From the NCBI RefSeq assembly GCF_900215215.1, contig NZ_OBDR01000001.1, forward strand, positions 310,001 to 374,000: DNA of 64,000 bases. Reading direction: 5' to 3'. The translations under genes were made by a program, and so were the position numbers. The notes below the pieces were generated by a model. That model had not been told where the DNA came from and did not search any database. It was given only the letters and a program-made list of their open reading frames with translations. Positions 1-9,298 of this stretch are shown here, piece after piece. Source of the DNA: Methanohalophilus euhalobius (GTDB lineage: Archaea; Halobacteriota; Methanosarcinia; Methanosarcinales; Methanosarcinaceae). Positions within the stretch are counted from its first letter, which is position 1, and the number at the start of each line of letters is the position of its first letter.

Positions 1-1658
1 GCATTGTGGTATACGAACTTCCTTATCAGGTAAACAAGGCACGTCTTGTGGAATCCATCGCCAATCTTGTAAGGGATAAAAAAATTGAGGGTATTTCGGA
101 TTTGAGAGATGAATCCGGCAGGGAAGGTCTGCGGGTGGTTATTGAACTTAAGAAAGGAGCCAATCCCAAAGTCCTGCTCAACCAGCTCTACAAACAGACC
201 CAGCTTGAAACCACATTTGGTATCATAAACCTGGCTCTGGTTGACGGGGTGCCCCGCGTTCTTAATCTCAGGGAACTGATCCAGATATATCTCAAACATC
301 GTATAGATGTTATCACTCGACGTACAGCTTTTGATCTAAGAAAAGCCGAGGAAAGAGCACATATTCTCCAGGGGCTTAAAATAGCCCTGGATAACATTGA
401 TGAAGTTATCAAATTGATAAGAGGCTCAGCCACCACAGAGGAGGCAAGAGAAGGGCTTATAAGTAATTTTAATCTGGATGAAACCCAGGCTAAAGCCATT
501 CTGGATATGAGGCTGCAGCGGCTGACTGGATTGGAGAGGGAAAAGATCGATGAAGAGTATAATGGTCTAATCGATATGATTGCCGATCTTAAGGACATCC
601 TTGCAAATGATGAGCGTAAATATGCGATTATTAAGGATGAAGTTCTGGAGTTGAAAGATAAATATGGTGATGAGCGCAGAACCCTTATTCAGGGTAGCCG
701 TGAAGAACTTGCGGATGAAGACCTGATACCCGAGGAAGAAGTGGTTGTAACCTCTACCCAGAGTGGTTATATCAAGAATATTCCTCTCCAGACATATAAT
801 ATGCAGCATCGGGGCGGTCGTGGTGTGAGAGGTATGGAAACAAAGGAAGATGACACTGTGGGAAGCATCTTTGTGGCTTCTACCCATGATTACATCCTCT
901 TTTTCACAAATCACGGTAAGGTTTACTGGCAAAAAGTCTATGATATTCCCAGGGGAAGTCGCCAGTCCAGAGGGAAGGCTATTGTTAACCTACTTGAACT
1001 TGCTGAAGGTGAATCAGTAAATGCCATGATCCCGGTACATGATTTTGAAAAGGATCGCTACCTTTTCATGGGTACACGTGATGGGACCGTAAAACGTTGC
1101 AGTCTTTCGGATTTCAGTAATCCACGCCGTGCCGGTATTATTGCGATTTCCCTGAAAGAGGGGGATGAACTTGTAAATGTTCTCCAGACCGACGGAAATC
1201 AGGATATAATGCTGGCTTCAAGGCATGGTAAAGCCCTCCGTATCTCTGAAGAAGATGTGCGTGTGATGGGCAGGACGGCACGTGGTGTGAGGGGTATGAA
1301 ACTGACAGGTGCGGATGTTATTGTAAGCCTGGATGTTGTAGATTCTGATGCTACCCTGCTGACTGTTACAGAGAATGGTTTTGGCAAACGCACGCCATTT
1401 GATGAGTACCGCACCCTTCGTCGTGGAGGGCAGGGAGTGATAACCATTTTCACTGATATGCGCAATGGTCCCGTGGTCACTGTAAAAACAGTGGAAGATG
1501 ATGATGAGATCATCCTTACAAGCTCTGCCGGCATTGTGATACGTATCCCTGTGACAGATATTAGGGTGCAGGGACGTAATACAAAGGGTGTAAAAATTAT
1601 GAATATCAGGGAGAAGGATAAATTGGTTAGTTTGGCCAGAATTAAAAAAGAGGAGTAA
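1..1658 (+). CDS. gyrA: DNA gyrase subunit A, C-terminal part (5' end outside window)
   Basis: Type II topoisomerase subunit that, with GyrB, introduces negative supercoils. The frame is open from base 3 and the first visible residues (IVVYELPYQVNKARL) match the interior of the breakage-reunion domain, so the GTG at 6 is not the start. The rest of the tower and coiled-coil region follows, then the beta-pinwheel domain. A GyrA-box-like QHRGGRG lies at 804-824 (the usual second residue is R or K), which marks gyrase rather than topoisomerase IV. A later blade carries RRGGQGV. Bacterial-type gyrase is normal in Methanosarcinaceae. The gene ends in TAA that overlaps the base of a terminator hairpin. 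Confidence 0.97.
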   Translation, partial: IVVYELPYQVNKARLVESIANLVRDKKIEGISDLRDESGREGLRVVIELKKGANPKVLLNQLYKQTQLETTFGIINLALVDGVPRVLNLRELIQIYLKHRIDVITRRTAFDLRKAEERAHILQGLKIALDNIDEVIKLIRGSATTEEAREGLISNFNLDETQAKAILDMRLQRLTGLEREKIDEEYNGLIDMIADLKDILANDERKYAIIKDEVLELKDKYGDERRTLIQGSREELADEDLIPEEEVVVTSTQSGYIKNIPLQTYNMQHRGGRGVRGMETKEDDTVGSIFVASTHDYILFFTNHGKVYWQKVYDIPRGSRQSRGKAIVNLLELAEGESVNAMIPVHDFEKDRYLFMGTRDGTVKRCSLSDFSNPRRAGIIAISLKEGDELVNVLQTDGNQDIMLASRHGKALRISEEDVRVMGRTARGVRGMKLTGADVIVSLDVVDSDATLLTVTENGFGKRTPFDEYRTLRRGGQGVITIFTDMRNGPVVTVKTVEDDDEIILTSSAGIVIRIPVTDIRVQGRNTKGVKIMNIREKDKLVSLARIKKEE

Positions 1659-1681
1659 GTGTAGCCTTTAAGGTTACACTT
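1657..1681 (+). terminator. Hairpin terminator of gyrA
   Basis: A 10-bp stem (AAGTGTAGCC pairing with GGTTACACTT, one G-U pair) with a 5-nt loop begins inside the gyrA stop codon. It is followed by a short pyrimidine-rich stretch and a T run near 1694. Confidence 0.7.
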
Positions 1682-1855
1682 ATTTCCCGTAGCATTTTTT
1701 CAGATGTTGTGTAGATGTGGGGTTTTGTCATATAACTTACTGCAAGGGGTTGCAACGAAAATCGGGTCCACAACTGTCCAGGTGCCTGTCAGGAGAGTAT
1801 CCGTTGCGAATATGAATTTCGCTTGTTCCTCTTTTATCATGATAGAGTAAGAATA

Positions 1856-1875
1856 CCACCGTTTTCAAACGGTGG
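1856..1875. repeat. Left-end hairpin of IS copy 1
   Basis: A perfect inverted repeat CCACCGTTT/AAACGGTGG about 18 bases inside the left end, identical to 58303-58322 in copy 2. It is the expected subterminal hairpin bound by TnpA. It also encodes the last residues and TGA stop of tnpA. Confidence 0.85.
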
Positions 1876-2281
1876 ATAAATTACACCCTCTATTGTTGTT
1901 ACCATCTATGTATTTCTGAATCGTTTCAGCAGATACTTGACCGTGTGTTCCTATGTAGTAACTTGGAGACCACAAATGCTTTCCCAAAAATTCTTTTTTT
2001 CGCAGTTCAGGGAATTTTTGAAATATTCTTTTTGTAGTAACGCCTTTCATAATTTTGACAATATCTGTAGGTGCTATGAATGGAGGTGCAGTTATGAAAA
2101 GATGGATATATTCAGGCATAACTTCCAGTTCAAGTATTTCCCATTCTTTAGATTCAGCAATTGTTCTTATCTGGTCATCAAGAAATTGCTTTAATTCATC
2201 ATTCATAACCTGTTTTCGATATTTCGTACACCATACAATATGATAATTAATTTCATATACAGCAGAACTTGAATAAGGCAT
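1865..2281 (-). CDS. tnpA: IS200/IS605 transposase TnpA (Y1 HUH enzyme, degenerate HUH motif)
   Basis: 138-residue transposase of the Y1 HUH family that cuts and rejoins single-stranded transposon ends. The fold is typical: YHIVWCTKYRK near the N-terminus, LWSPSYYIGT, and the nucleophile-bearing helix ETIQKYIDG with its Tyr. The metal-binding motif reads MPEYIHLFI where relatives have DHVHLL-type His-U-His, so the first His is Tyr (codon TAT, one change from CAT). That should weaken or abolish metal binding, and the protein may be inactive. It is transcribed divergently from tnpB across a 53-nt spacer with a duplicated motif. Confidence 0.9.
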   Translation of the reverse strand: MPYSSSAVYEINYHIVWCTKYRKQVMNDELKQFLDDQIRTIAESKEWEILELEVMPEYIHLFITAPPFIAPTDIVKIMKGVTTKRIFQKFPELRKKEFLGKHLWSPSYYIGTHGQVSAETIQKYIDGNNNRGCNLSTV

Positions 2282-2283
2282 AT

Positions 2284-2329
2284 TTACCTATAGGTTCGAA
2301 AAGTATTTAATCATTCCTTACCTATAGGT
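2284..2329. promoter_or_regulatory. Duplicated TTACCTATAGGT motif in the tnpA/tnpB divergent promoter
   Basis: The 12-mer TTACCTATAGGT occurs at 2284-2295 and again at 2318-2329, with a palindromic core CCTATAGG. The two copies fill the spacer between the divergent tnpA and tnpB starts. They may be paired promoter elements or an operator for one regulator. The assignment is inference. Confidence 0.5.
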
Positions 2330-2334
2330 ATTTA

Positions 2335-3417
2335 ATGCAAAAATCATATAAGTTTAGGTTATATCCTACAAAACAACAAGAAATCAAATTGAATAAAACT
2401 CTTGATGTTTGTAGATGTATCTATAATGAATTTCTTGCAGACCGTAGAAATGCATACGAAAGATGTAATTAGGGAATATCTACAATGGAACAATTGTATC
2501 AGGTTCAATACCTTAAATTTGATACAGAAGTACATTCACAAGTCAAGCAGGATGTAATCAGGAGATTAGGAAAATCCTTTGATAGTTTCTTTAGACGATG
2601 TAAGAAAGGAGAGACAAAAGTAGGCTATCCACGTTTCAAAGGTAAAAATAGATATAACAGTTTTACTTATCCTCAATCTGGTTTTAGTATTTCTGGAAAG
2701 AAATTGAAATTATCGAAAATTGGAGAAATTAGGATAGTTCAACATCGGGAAATTGAAGGTAAAATTAAAACTTGTACCATTCGTAGAGATGGAAAACAAT
2801 GGTATGCAACATTTTCTGTTGTAATTAAAAACAATGTAAAACCTGTAGAACCTATTGCCTTCATTGGAATTGATGTGGGACTTAATTCCATTGTAACGTT
2901 AAGTGACGGTGCACAAGTTAATTCTCCAAAATATTATTGCAATACAGAAATAAAATTAAAAAAGCAACAACATGAACTTAGTAGAAAAAAGAAGTTTTCT
3001 AATAACTGGAAAAAGCAATGCGATAAAGTAAACAAATTGCATCGAAAAATACGTAACCAAAGAAATGATTTTAACCATAAGTTAAGTAGAGAATTGATTA
3101 ATGTTTACGATTGTATAGTTTTTGAAGATTTGAATATAAAGGATATGGTAAAAAATTCAAGACTTTCAAAATCTATACATGATGCATCATGGAGTAATCT
3201 AATTCAGTTTACAAAATACAAAGCGGAAGAAGCTGGTAAGTTTGTAAAATTAGTTAACCCATGTAATACATCTCAAATCTGCAGCAATTGTGGTCAAAAC
3301 GTTAAAAAATCATTAGCAACGAGGACACATAATTGCCCCCATTGTGGATTAATTATTGACCGCGACCATAATGCTGCAATTAATATTCTGAATCGTGCTG
3401 TAGGAACTACAGTTTAA
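2335..3417 (+). CDS. tnpB: TnpB RNA-guided nuclease with an in-frame TAG (copy 1)
   Basis: 360-residue TnpB, the RuvC-type RNA-guided nuclease of IS200/IS605 elements. The start is ATG 2335 (MQKSYKFRLYPTKQQE, the canonical TnpB beginning). An in-frame TAG is codon 46 (2470-2472), and the frame then runs open to TAA at 3415. The RuvC acidic residues are present in GIDVGLNS, VFEDLNIKD and DRDHNAAINI, and a CSNCG...CPHCG zinc ribbon precedes the last. The N-terminal 45 residues are family-typical, so translation from the internal ATG 2485 would give a truncated protein. TAG may be decoded as pyrrolysine, or this may be a nonsense allele. The 3' end overlaps the predicted omega RNA. Confidence 0.88.
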
Positions 3418-3488
3418 GCCTGTGGAATTGAACTAATAGGTTCAATAATGAAGCAGGAAGCCACCCTATTCATAGGGCGGTAGTTCAC
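3395..3488 (+). ncRNA. Predicted omega (right-end) RNA scaffold of IS copy 1
   Basis: The region from the last tnpB codons to the right end folds into three hairpins: CTGTAG-gaa-CTACAG (3398-3412), ATTGAAC/GTTCAAT (about 3426-3445) and CCACCCT/AGGGCGG (3461-3480). The same architecture at 59551-59642 has a compensatory T-A to C-G change in the first hairpin. TnpB omega RNAs are known to come from this position, and their guide is the host sequence just outside the right end, here starting around 3489. The exact 5' end is not known. Confidence 0.65.
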
Positions 3489-3634
3489 GCAAGCTATTGA
3501 ATTACCCAAAAAGAATATAGGGCACGTGAGACATTTCAATATAATTTTGCAGAAGGATGCTGCGACCAAATCTTTTTATGTAAATATACTTACTATTGAC
3601 CCTATATCCGATTAAAAAAAAGAAGGCTTATGAG

Positions 3635-4531
3635 ATGGAACTTGAAAACTTAAGGCACGGTACTGAACTCATTAAAAGAGGTTTTGCCAGAATGCAGAAA
3701 GGCGGGGTTATTATGGATGTAACCAACCCCGAGCAGGCGAGAATCGCCGAAGAAGCAGGGGCTGTGGCTGTAATGGCCCTGCAGGCAGTTCCGGCTGATA
3801 TCCGTAAGGCCGGTGGAGTGGCCAGGATGGCAGATCCGGAAATCGTTGCGCAGATTATTGATACTGTAACAATTCCTGTAATGGCAAAGGCCAGGATCGG
3901 TCATTTTGTGGAAGCTGAAATCCTTGAATCCCTGGGAGCTGATATGGTCGATGAGTCTGAAGTCCTGACTCCTGCAGACGAAATGTACCATATTGATAAA
4001 ACCGGTTTTACTGTTCCTTTTGTATGTGGTGCAAGAAACCTTGGGGAAGCCCTGAGACGTATCAATGAAGGTGCGGCAATGATACGTACCAAAGGTGAAG
4101 CAGGTACCGGGGATGTCCGTGAGGCTGTGCGCCACATGAAAAAGATCATGGGGGAAGTACGTGAACTTGCCGGCAAGGACAAAGAAGAACTCATCAAGGT
4201 TGCCCGTGACATCGAAGCACCCATAGAACTTGTTCTTGAGTCTGCAGACTTACAGCGTTTGCCTGTGGTAAACTTTGCAGCAGGGGGTGTTGCCACTCCA
4301 GCAGATGCTGCCCTAATGATGAGACTGGGTGCAGATGGTGTATTCGTAGGCTCTGGAATTTTCAAAGCTGAAAATCCTGAAATGATGGCTAAAGCAGTTG
4401 TTGAAGCAGTTAATAATTATGATAACCCCAAAAAACTGGCAGAAATTTCCAGGGGAATCGGTTCAGGAATGAAGGGCATGAGTGCTGACACTATACTCCC
4501 TGAAGAAACTTTGCAGACACGTGGCTGGTAA
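3635..4531 (+). CDS. pdxS: Pyridoxal 5'-phosphate synthase lyase subunit PdxS
   Basis: Synthase subunit of the deoxyxylulose-5-phosphate-independent PLP pathway. It condenses ribose 5-phosphate, glyceraldehyde 3-phosphate and ammonia supplied by PdxT. The start chosen is ATG 3635 ([18 protein letters not shown]), giving 298 residues, the usual length; an upstream in-frame TTG adds 13 unlikely residues. Visible motifs are GGVIMDVTN, the catalytic-lysine segment [18 protein letters not shown] and the phosphate loop [12 protein letters not shown]. pdxT follows after 19 nt, so the two probably form one transcript. No promoter motif is obvious beyond the AT-rich stretch at 3570-3595. Confidence 0.97.
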   Translation: MELENLRHGTELIKRGFARMQKGGVIMDVTNPEQARIAEEAGAVAVMALQAVPADIRKAGGVARMADPEIVAQIIDTVTIPVMAKARIGHFVEAEILESLGADMVDESEVLTPADEMYHIDKTGFTVPFVCGARNLGEALRRINEGAAMIRTKGEAGTGDVREAVRHMKKIMGEVRELAGKDKEELIKVARDIEAPIELVLESADLQRLPVVNFAAGGVATPADAALMMRLGADGVFVGSGIFKAENPEMMAKAVVEAVNNYDNPKKLAEISRGIGSGMKGMSADTILPEETLQTRGW

Positions 4532-4550
4532 ATTATCAACGGTGAAATTG

Positions 4551-5150
4551 ATGCGTATCGGTATAATCGCCATACAAGGTGATGTTTCCGAACATATTGA
4601 TGCCGTAGAACGTGCCCTTTGTGAGAGGGACATTGGAGGTGAAGTGCTGGAAATCCGTCATGAAGGCATTGTGCCCCGATGTGATGCGGTCATATTACCC
4701 GGAGGGGAAAGTACAACATTGGGCCGTCTGATTGAAAGAGAAGGAATTGCAGGTGAAATTCAGAATGCTGCAAAGAACGGCATTCCTGTACTTGGCACCT
4801 GCGCCGGCTTGATCCTTGTTGCAACCCGCGGGGACGAACAGGTGCATAAGACCCATCAGCATCTTCTCGGTCTGATGGATGTAAAAGTGAATCGAAATGC
4901 TTTCGGAAGGCAGCGGGAGTCCTTTGAAATTAATTTAGATCTTGCATTCCTGGATTCTCCCTATACAGCAATTTTTATCCGGGCCCCTGCAATCATGGAT
5001 GCGGGCCCGGAGGTTGATGTATTGTCAACAATTAATGGGAGAATTGTAGCAGCAAGACAAAACAATGTACTTGCTCTGGCTTTCCACCCGGAACTGACGC
5101 CTGATCTACGGTTGCATCATTATTTCCTGGATATGATTTCGGTTACCTGA
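4551..5150 (+). CDS. pdxT: Pyridoxal 5'-phosphate synthase glutaminase subunit PdxT
   Basis: Class I glutamine amidotransferase that releases ammonia for PdxS. The start is ATG 4551 (MRIGIIAIQGDVSEH), giving 199 residues; a longer frame opens inside pdxS but its extra N-terminus is not family-like. The oxyanion segment LPGGESTT, the nucleophile Cys in LGTCAGL, the interface segment RNAFGRQRESFE and the catalytic His-Glu in FHPELTPD are all present. It lies 19 nt downstream of pdxS and both subunits are needed for one enzyme complex. Confidence 0.97.
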   Translation: MRIGIIAIQGDVSEHIDAVERALCERDIGGEVLEIRHEGIVPRCDAVILPGGESTTLGRLIEREGIAGEIQNAAKNGIPVLGTCAGLILVATRGDEQVHKTHQHLLGLMDVKVNRNAFGRQRESFEINLDLAFLDSPYTAIFIRAPAIMDAGPEVDVLSTINGRIVAARQNNVLALAFHPELTPDLRLHHYFLDMISVT

Positions 5151-5226
5151 AGTCAGAAATTAAAGAATCATAAATGTAATATACCTCTACCTTACTATTT
5201 TTGTTATCTAACAAGGAGATCTAAAC

Positions 5227-5634
5227 ATGGTAAAACTCACAGAAGACATGAAAGAATCAATTGCCAATGTCAGCAGGCCACTTCCCTTTGCCACCGCCTC
5301 AAAAGACGGTATACCAAATGTAATTCCAATTGGTATGTGCAAACTTGTGGATGATGCAACTATCTGGATTGTGGACAATTATTTTTTGAAAACCCGCAAT
5401 AACCTTGAAGAAAATCCTAAAGCATCACTTTATGTATGGGGTGAAGGCTCAAAAGGCTGTTTCCAGATAAAAGGCGATGTGGAAATTAAGACTGAAGGTG
5501 ATGATTACGACGCTGCATATGCCATGGCAAAGGAAAAAGGAGAGAAATATCCTGCCAAAGCCCTGATTGTCATGAAAATTACCGATGTCTTTGAGTGTAA
5601 AAGTGGCCCTGAAGCTGGAAAGAAGTTGCTCTGA
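5227..5634 (+). CDS. Pyridoxamine 5'-phosphate oxidase-like FMN-binding protein
   Basis: 135-residue split-barrel protein of the PPOX-like flavin-binding family. It shows the typical LPFATASKDGIPNVIPIG strand pair, the segment TRNNLEENPKASLYVW and a C-terminal barrel strand. A good ribosome binding site (AAGGAG) precedes the ATG. Being next to pdxST does not prove a role in vitamin B6 metabolism. Archaeal members of this family are often uncharacterised flavin or cofactor-binding proteins, so a substrate cannot be given. It is probably an independent transcript, since 76 nt separate it from pdxT. Confidence 0.8.
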   Translation: MVKLTEDMKESIANVSRPLPFATASKDGIPNVIPIGMCKLVDDATIWIVDNYFLKTRNNLEENPKASLYVWGEGSKGCFQIKGDVEIKTEGDDYDAAYAMAKEKGEKYPAKALIVMKITDVFECKSGPEAGKKLL

Positions 5635-5641
5635 AATGATG

Positions 5642-6430
5642 TTAGTCCTTTTTTGGGACTAACTCTGAATTTTTTTCATACCATTCATAGAGCTTGGTTG
5701 CCCATTCGATGGCTTCTTTTTCTGTACCCATAAGGTAACTGTTGTCATAACGACAGTTATTCAACATAAGGGATAAAAGGAAATATTGGTCAGAAGCAAT
5801 AATTAAGGAGGGCTTAACTTCTCCTTTGTAGATCAATATCCGGGAATTGTCTGAATTTTTGAGTATCCGGGTTGCTTCAGGATAATCATTTTTCATTTTT
5901 TCAAATATCGGTTCTGTCATTATCAACGATAAGTTTGCTCCTTTTGAGGCCATTTCAGAGGCACACGGAGGCTATGCCGGATGATAGACTGCAATAAAAG
6001 CTTTAATCCAGATAGACGCTTTTGTAAGTGGTTTTATTTTTGCGAAAGGATCGAATGCATCAGTAAGTGAAGGTACGATATATTCACTATTATTTAATTC
6101 TCCGATACGGTGCAATAATTCTTTTGGAATAGGAGTTAAATCATGTTCATTTAAATAATCGAAATGATGTTCAAGTACATCAAATGTTTTAAAGACCTCC
6201 TGGAGCATGTGCACCAGCAATATGCCAATTCTGGTTAATGAATACGTACTATTTTCCTGAACTATGAGGCCATTTTCTTTCAATATTTTTATTTGGGGAA
6301 GAATTGAAGGCGAAGTTTCATCAAGAATCTCTTTTATTTCATCAATATCCTTCTTGCCTTCCATAAGCAGGAGAAGAAGGCGCTTACGTTTTTCGGAAAA
6401 ACATGTAATGTCAATAAGTGAGCGCCTCAT
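5642..6430 (-). CDS. DUF1724/FilR1-type winged-helix regulator with an in-frame TAG
   Basis: Archaeal transcription regulator with an N-terminal winged helix (about residues 1-70, EKRKRLLLLLMEGKKDIDE) and a C-terminal DUF1724-like domain, common in methanosarcinal genomes. Codon 153 is TAG (5972-5974). The same frame continues for six codons into the segment starting MASKGANLSLIMTE and runs to TAA at 5642. Read through, the product is 262 residues, the family's usual size. Read as a stop, the ligand domain is cut in the middle. The residue replaced aligns with Tyr in the HPDYP-type motif I recall for the family (here HPA-TAG-PP). Pyrrolysine or a nonsense allele are the alternatives. Confidence 0.82.
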
Positions 6431-6545
6431 ATCTATTCTTCCTGCTTTGCTTTTAATTGGTACAAAATCTGTCTACACATCGACTTCTTTTATATATTTT
6501 ATATATGTCAATTAGATTATATCTATTTATACTTTTGAGTAAGCA

Positions 6546-6890
6546 TCATTTTAGTATCTCTACTGTATCCCTGTCATAGTACAGCTTCTTTTCAAATATT
6601 GTTATTGAAGGCGGTTTTATGGAAGGCCTGACATCAGTTGTGAGAAAAAGATATCCTATGACATGAGTGTAGTACTCAAGCCCTTTATGATACCGGTTTA
6701 GTCTCTCGATTTTCCTTCCTGCATAAGGATTACAAACCATTGAAAGACAAGACAGATTCCTGTAAATATCCCGTATATAGAGTACAATTCTTATAAGAAT
6801 GGAATAAATGACCCTGTAAAATAATTCAAGTATGCTGGCTTTCTTCTCATAAGAGAAAAGTTGTTTCACATTTGGATTTCGGATGTCCAT
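6546..6890 (-). CDS. Hypothetical protein, 114 residues
   Basis: I do not recognise this protein. It starts MDIRNPNVKQLFSYEKK, has a hydrophobic helix-like stretch (YRVIYSILIRIVLYI) around residues 25-39 and a basic middle with a single Cys pair. A weak ribosome binding site (GAGG) and a TATA-like run at about 6913-6920 lie upstream. There is no overlap with neighbours, and its codon use looks ordinary for this AT-rich stretch. It could be a small peripheral membrane protein. Confidence 0.5.
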   Translation of the reverse strand: MDIRNPNVKQLFSYEKKASILELFYRVIYSILIRIVLYIRDIYRNLSCLSMVCNPYAGRKIERLNRYHKGLEYYTHVIGYLFLTTDVRPSIKPPSITIFEKKLYYDRDTVEILK

Positions 6891-7041
6891 GTCACATCTA
6901 TCCTCAATTCTCTATATATACAATATAATTAATTTTTATAAATAACTATTGTATTAAATGCAATTGAAGATATAATAATGTGTAGCCAACAAGGAATATT
7001 CAGGGGTGAAATATCAATTGAAATAAAAAAGGGCGGGAGAT

Positions 7042-7446
7042 TTACTCATCGGAAGTCTCTCCCTCTTCACCGCCACCGAGAATTTCTTCGATGGTTTTGT
7101 CTCCGTATCCAACAATTTTTGTGTTGATCTGGACAATATCCGGAGCTATTTCTCTTCCTCTGAGGAATTTACGGCGACGCATTCCCTTGTCTTTTGGCTT
7201 ATATCCGACACCCTCGGCTACGAGTAACCTCTGCCTTTTGGGACCGGGTACGTTCTTGCGCATGACAAAACCACTTCTGTCACTTCCGCCAGTAATCTGG
7301 ATGGTGTAACCGGGAAGACCGACTACTGTTCCTTCTACAGTTTCGCCTATTGCTTTTCCTATGAACTTATTTGCCTCGGCACCACTCACATCGAACTGGT
7401 ATGCTTTGGCTTTTGGATCTGATACGACAATTTTGAAATCTACCAT
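7042..7446 (-). CDS. rps6e: 30S ribosomal protein S6e
   Basis: Archaeal/eukaryotic-type small-subunit protein S6e, 134 residues. It has the typical start [12 protein letters not shown], the core [11 protein letters not shown] and the basic run [10 protein letters not shown]. It is the last gene of the operon rpl7ae-rps28e-rpl24e-ndk-infB-rps6e. GGAGGT lies 5 nt before the ATG. Downstream on the minus strand a CCCTTTTTTATTTC tract (about 7020-7033) probably terminates the operon. Confidence 0.97.
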   Translation of the reverse strand: MVDFKIVVSDPKAKAYQFDVSGAEANKFIGKAIGETVEGTVVGLPGYTIQITGGSDRSGFVMRKNVPGPKRQRLLVAEGVGYKPKDKGMRRRKFLRGREIAPDIVQINTKIVGYGDKTIEEILGGGEEGETSDE

Positions 7447-7474
7447 TATTTACCTCCAACATCAATTAATATTA

Positions 7475-9298
7475 TTACTTGGCCCAGAACGGATTATCCC
7501 TGCGTTTGATTTCAAGGAAAGCATCGAGGGTTTCCATCTCATCTGCCGAAAGTGAGTCAAGTATCTCCGTTTCAAGCACCTTTGCATGCTTTTCGGGAAT
7601 ATTTGAATAAAGTACATCACCTTCTTTGATCTGGCGACCTATTGTTGGTCCATCAATCGCCATTGCAACTTCCATCCCTGCACTGGCTTCCTTGATGTTT
7701 TCTCCTTCTAATTGGAGTCCTTTGATTGTGCCTACAACTCTGCCACTGTTATCTGTAACACCGATGTTAGTTTTGACCTTTCCGCCTGTGATTCTGACAC
7801 CAACAACAGCAGGTTTGCTTTGTCTGAACGTGCAGTCTGGAAGAAGCAGGAATCTTGCAGGTTTTACTATGAGCTGGGATATTGTTTGTTCGGATTTCTC
7901 CTTCTTTTCTTTGACCCAGTCTTTGTAATCATCAATAAGCCTGTAAATAACATCATTCTGGAATATTTTAAGATCGCCACCCTTTGCTTTTTCTTTTGCA
8001 TCAGGTAACATCTTTACATTAAAGCCAATAAGAACCGCATTAAAAGGATCTTCGATAGCCGAAACCTCGATAATATCCCTCTGGGATATGTCTCCTACTT
8101 CGGCTTTTCTGATGGGTATATCCTCCTTCTGGAGTTCATTAACAAGCGCTTCCAGTGATCCGATTGTATCTGCTTTAAGAGTCACACCTGTGGTGCCCGT
8201 ACTAATCTGTACCTCGTCAAGTTCCTCTTGAACCTCTTTGACAATCGTATCAAGGTTTTCCGGGTTGGCCGCTCTTACAGTGGCTCCTGACAGGGCACCA
8301 TCAAGATTTGGCGCAGATATCTTTACACCAATAGCAGCCGTAACTGATTCCACATTCTGGAACTTTTCCTCGGCGGATATTTCTCCCATTGGATTGGGTT
8401 TTAGCAAAGCCCTCACTTTGGTCTGAATAGGCTCCCCAAGACTTCCGACTACAATAGTATCCCCTTTTTTGAGGGTTCCATCATAGAGAATAATATCGAT
8501 GGTAGTTCCCAATCCCTTTTCTTCCTTTACTTCAAGTATTGTTCCTTCACCAGGTCCACTTGCGTTATAATGAAGATTAGATTCGAGGAATTTTTGGGCC
8601 AGCCCCAGTAATACCATAAGCAGGTCAGGTATACCTTCGCCGGTAACCGCGCTTATAGGTATTATTCCTATATTTCTCTGGAAATCAGATACACGGTCAT
8701 AGCGTTCGGAATTAAAACCACTGTTATATAGTTCCCCGACAATTTCATAGAACTTGTTATCAAGATCGGCTCTTACACGTTCACTTTGTTTGTTGTAAGT
8801 TTCCAGAAAACTCGCGCTTTCATGTGGTTGCCAACCATGTATCCTGTCGATCTTATTTGCAACAACCACAAAGGGAGTTTTGAACCGCTTGAGTATTTGC
8901 AGACTTTCTTTTGTCTGGGGCATGAAGCCCTCATTAATGTCTACAATTACCACTGCCAGATCTGCAAGTGCTCCTCCTCTGCTACGCAGGGATGTGAATG
9001 CATGGTGTCCCGGTGTATCTATGAATAAAAGACCGGGTACTATGAAATTGTTCTTCATCCCGGAAGCACCACTATGTTCTATTATGGAATCGATCGTCAC
9101 TTCCGTTGCACCGATATGCTGGGTGATCGCACCGGCTTCTCCTGCAGCCACAGAACTACCGCGTATCCTGTCTAACAGTGTGGTCTTACCGTGATCCACA
9201 TGTCCCATAACGCATACAATGGGTGTCCTGAGATTTTCGTTATCGGTAATATGCATCCCTTCCTTAAGAAACAGGGGAGTGAGCAAAAGGGTACTCAC
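7475..9298 (-). CDS. infB: Translation initiation factor aIF5B (IF-2 homologue)
   Basis: GTPase that promotes initiator tRNA placement and ribosomal subunit joining. G1 [10 protein letters not shown]3 DTPGH and G4 NKID are present, followed by the IF2/eIF5B beta-barrel domains and the C-terminal segment. There is no intein. The first ATG overlaps the ndk stop codon and gives 607 residues. A second ATG at 9256 ([16 protein letters not shown]) resembles the N-terminus of relatives more closely and may be the real start. It sits in an operon with ribosomal proteins. Confidence 0.96.
   Translation of the reverse strand: MSTLLLTPLFLKEGMHITDNENLRTPIVCVMGHVDHGKTTLLDRIRGSSVAAGEAGAITQHIGATEVTIDSIIEHSGASGMKNNFIVPGLLFIDTPGHHAFTSLRSRGGALADLAVVIVDINEGFMPQTKESLQILKRFKTPFVVVANKIDRIHGWQPHESASFLETYNKQSERVRADLDNKFYEIVGELYNSGFNSERYDRVSDFQRNIGIIPISAVTGEGIPDLLMVLLGLAQKFLESNLHYNASGPGEGTILEVKEEKGLGTTIDIILYDGTLKKGDTIVVGSLGEPIQTKVRALLKPNPMGEISAEEKFQNVESVTAAIGVKISAPNLDGALSGATVRAANPENLDTIVKEVQEELDEVQISTGTTGVTLKADTIGSLEALVNELQKEDIPIRKAEVGDISQRDIIEVSAIEDPFNAVLIGFNVKMLPDAKEKAKGGDLKIFQNDVIYRLIDDYKDWVKEKKEKSEQTISQLIVKPARFLLLPDCTFRQSKPAVVGVRITGGKVKTNIGVTDNSGRVVGTIKGLQLEGENIKEASAGMEVAMAIDGPTIGRQIKEGDVLYSNIPEKHAKVLETEILDSLSADEMETLDAFLEIKRRDNPFWAK

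Larger units (their letters stand above)
1838..3488. mobile_element. IS200/IS605-family element with divergent tnpA and tnpB (copy 1)
   Basis: Full-length single-strand transposon: left end hairpin, tnpA on the minus strand, tnpB on the plus strand and a structured right end. The first 45 bases match those of the second element at 58285 almost exactly, and the right ends match through GGTAGTTCACGC, which fixes the boundaries. Both copies sit directly 3' of TTTAT, the inferred target and TAM. There is no target duplication, as expected for the family. The last two bases (GC) are shared with both flanks, so the right boundary is 3488 or 3490. The element lies between gyrA and pdxS and breaks no recognisable gene. 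Confidence 0.88.

Noticed and set aside
188-598. Long antisense frames within gyrA, infB, pstC, iscS and others
   Set aside because: They are shadows of conserved genes on the other strand and show no family features.
3484-3616. A 42-codon frame that would begin at the restored ATG if IS copy 1 were removed (MQAIELPKKNIGHV...)
   Set aside because: The frame has no family features and no ribosome binding site, and the ATG arises only because the target TTTAT is followed by G. Unlike the phosphoesterase case, nothing supports a gene here.
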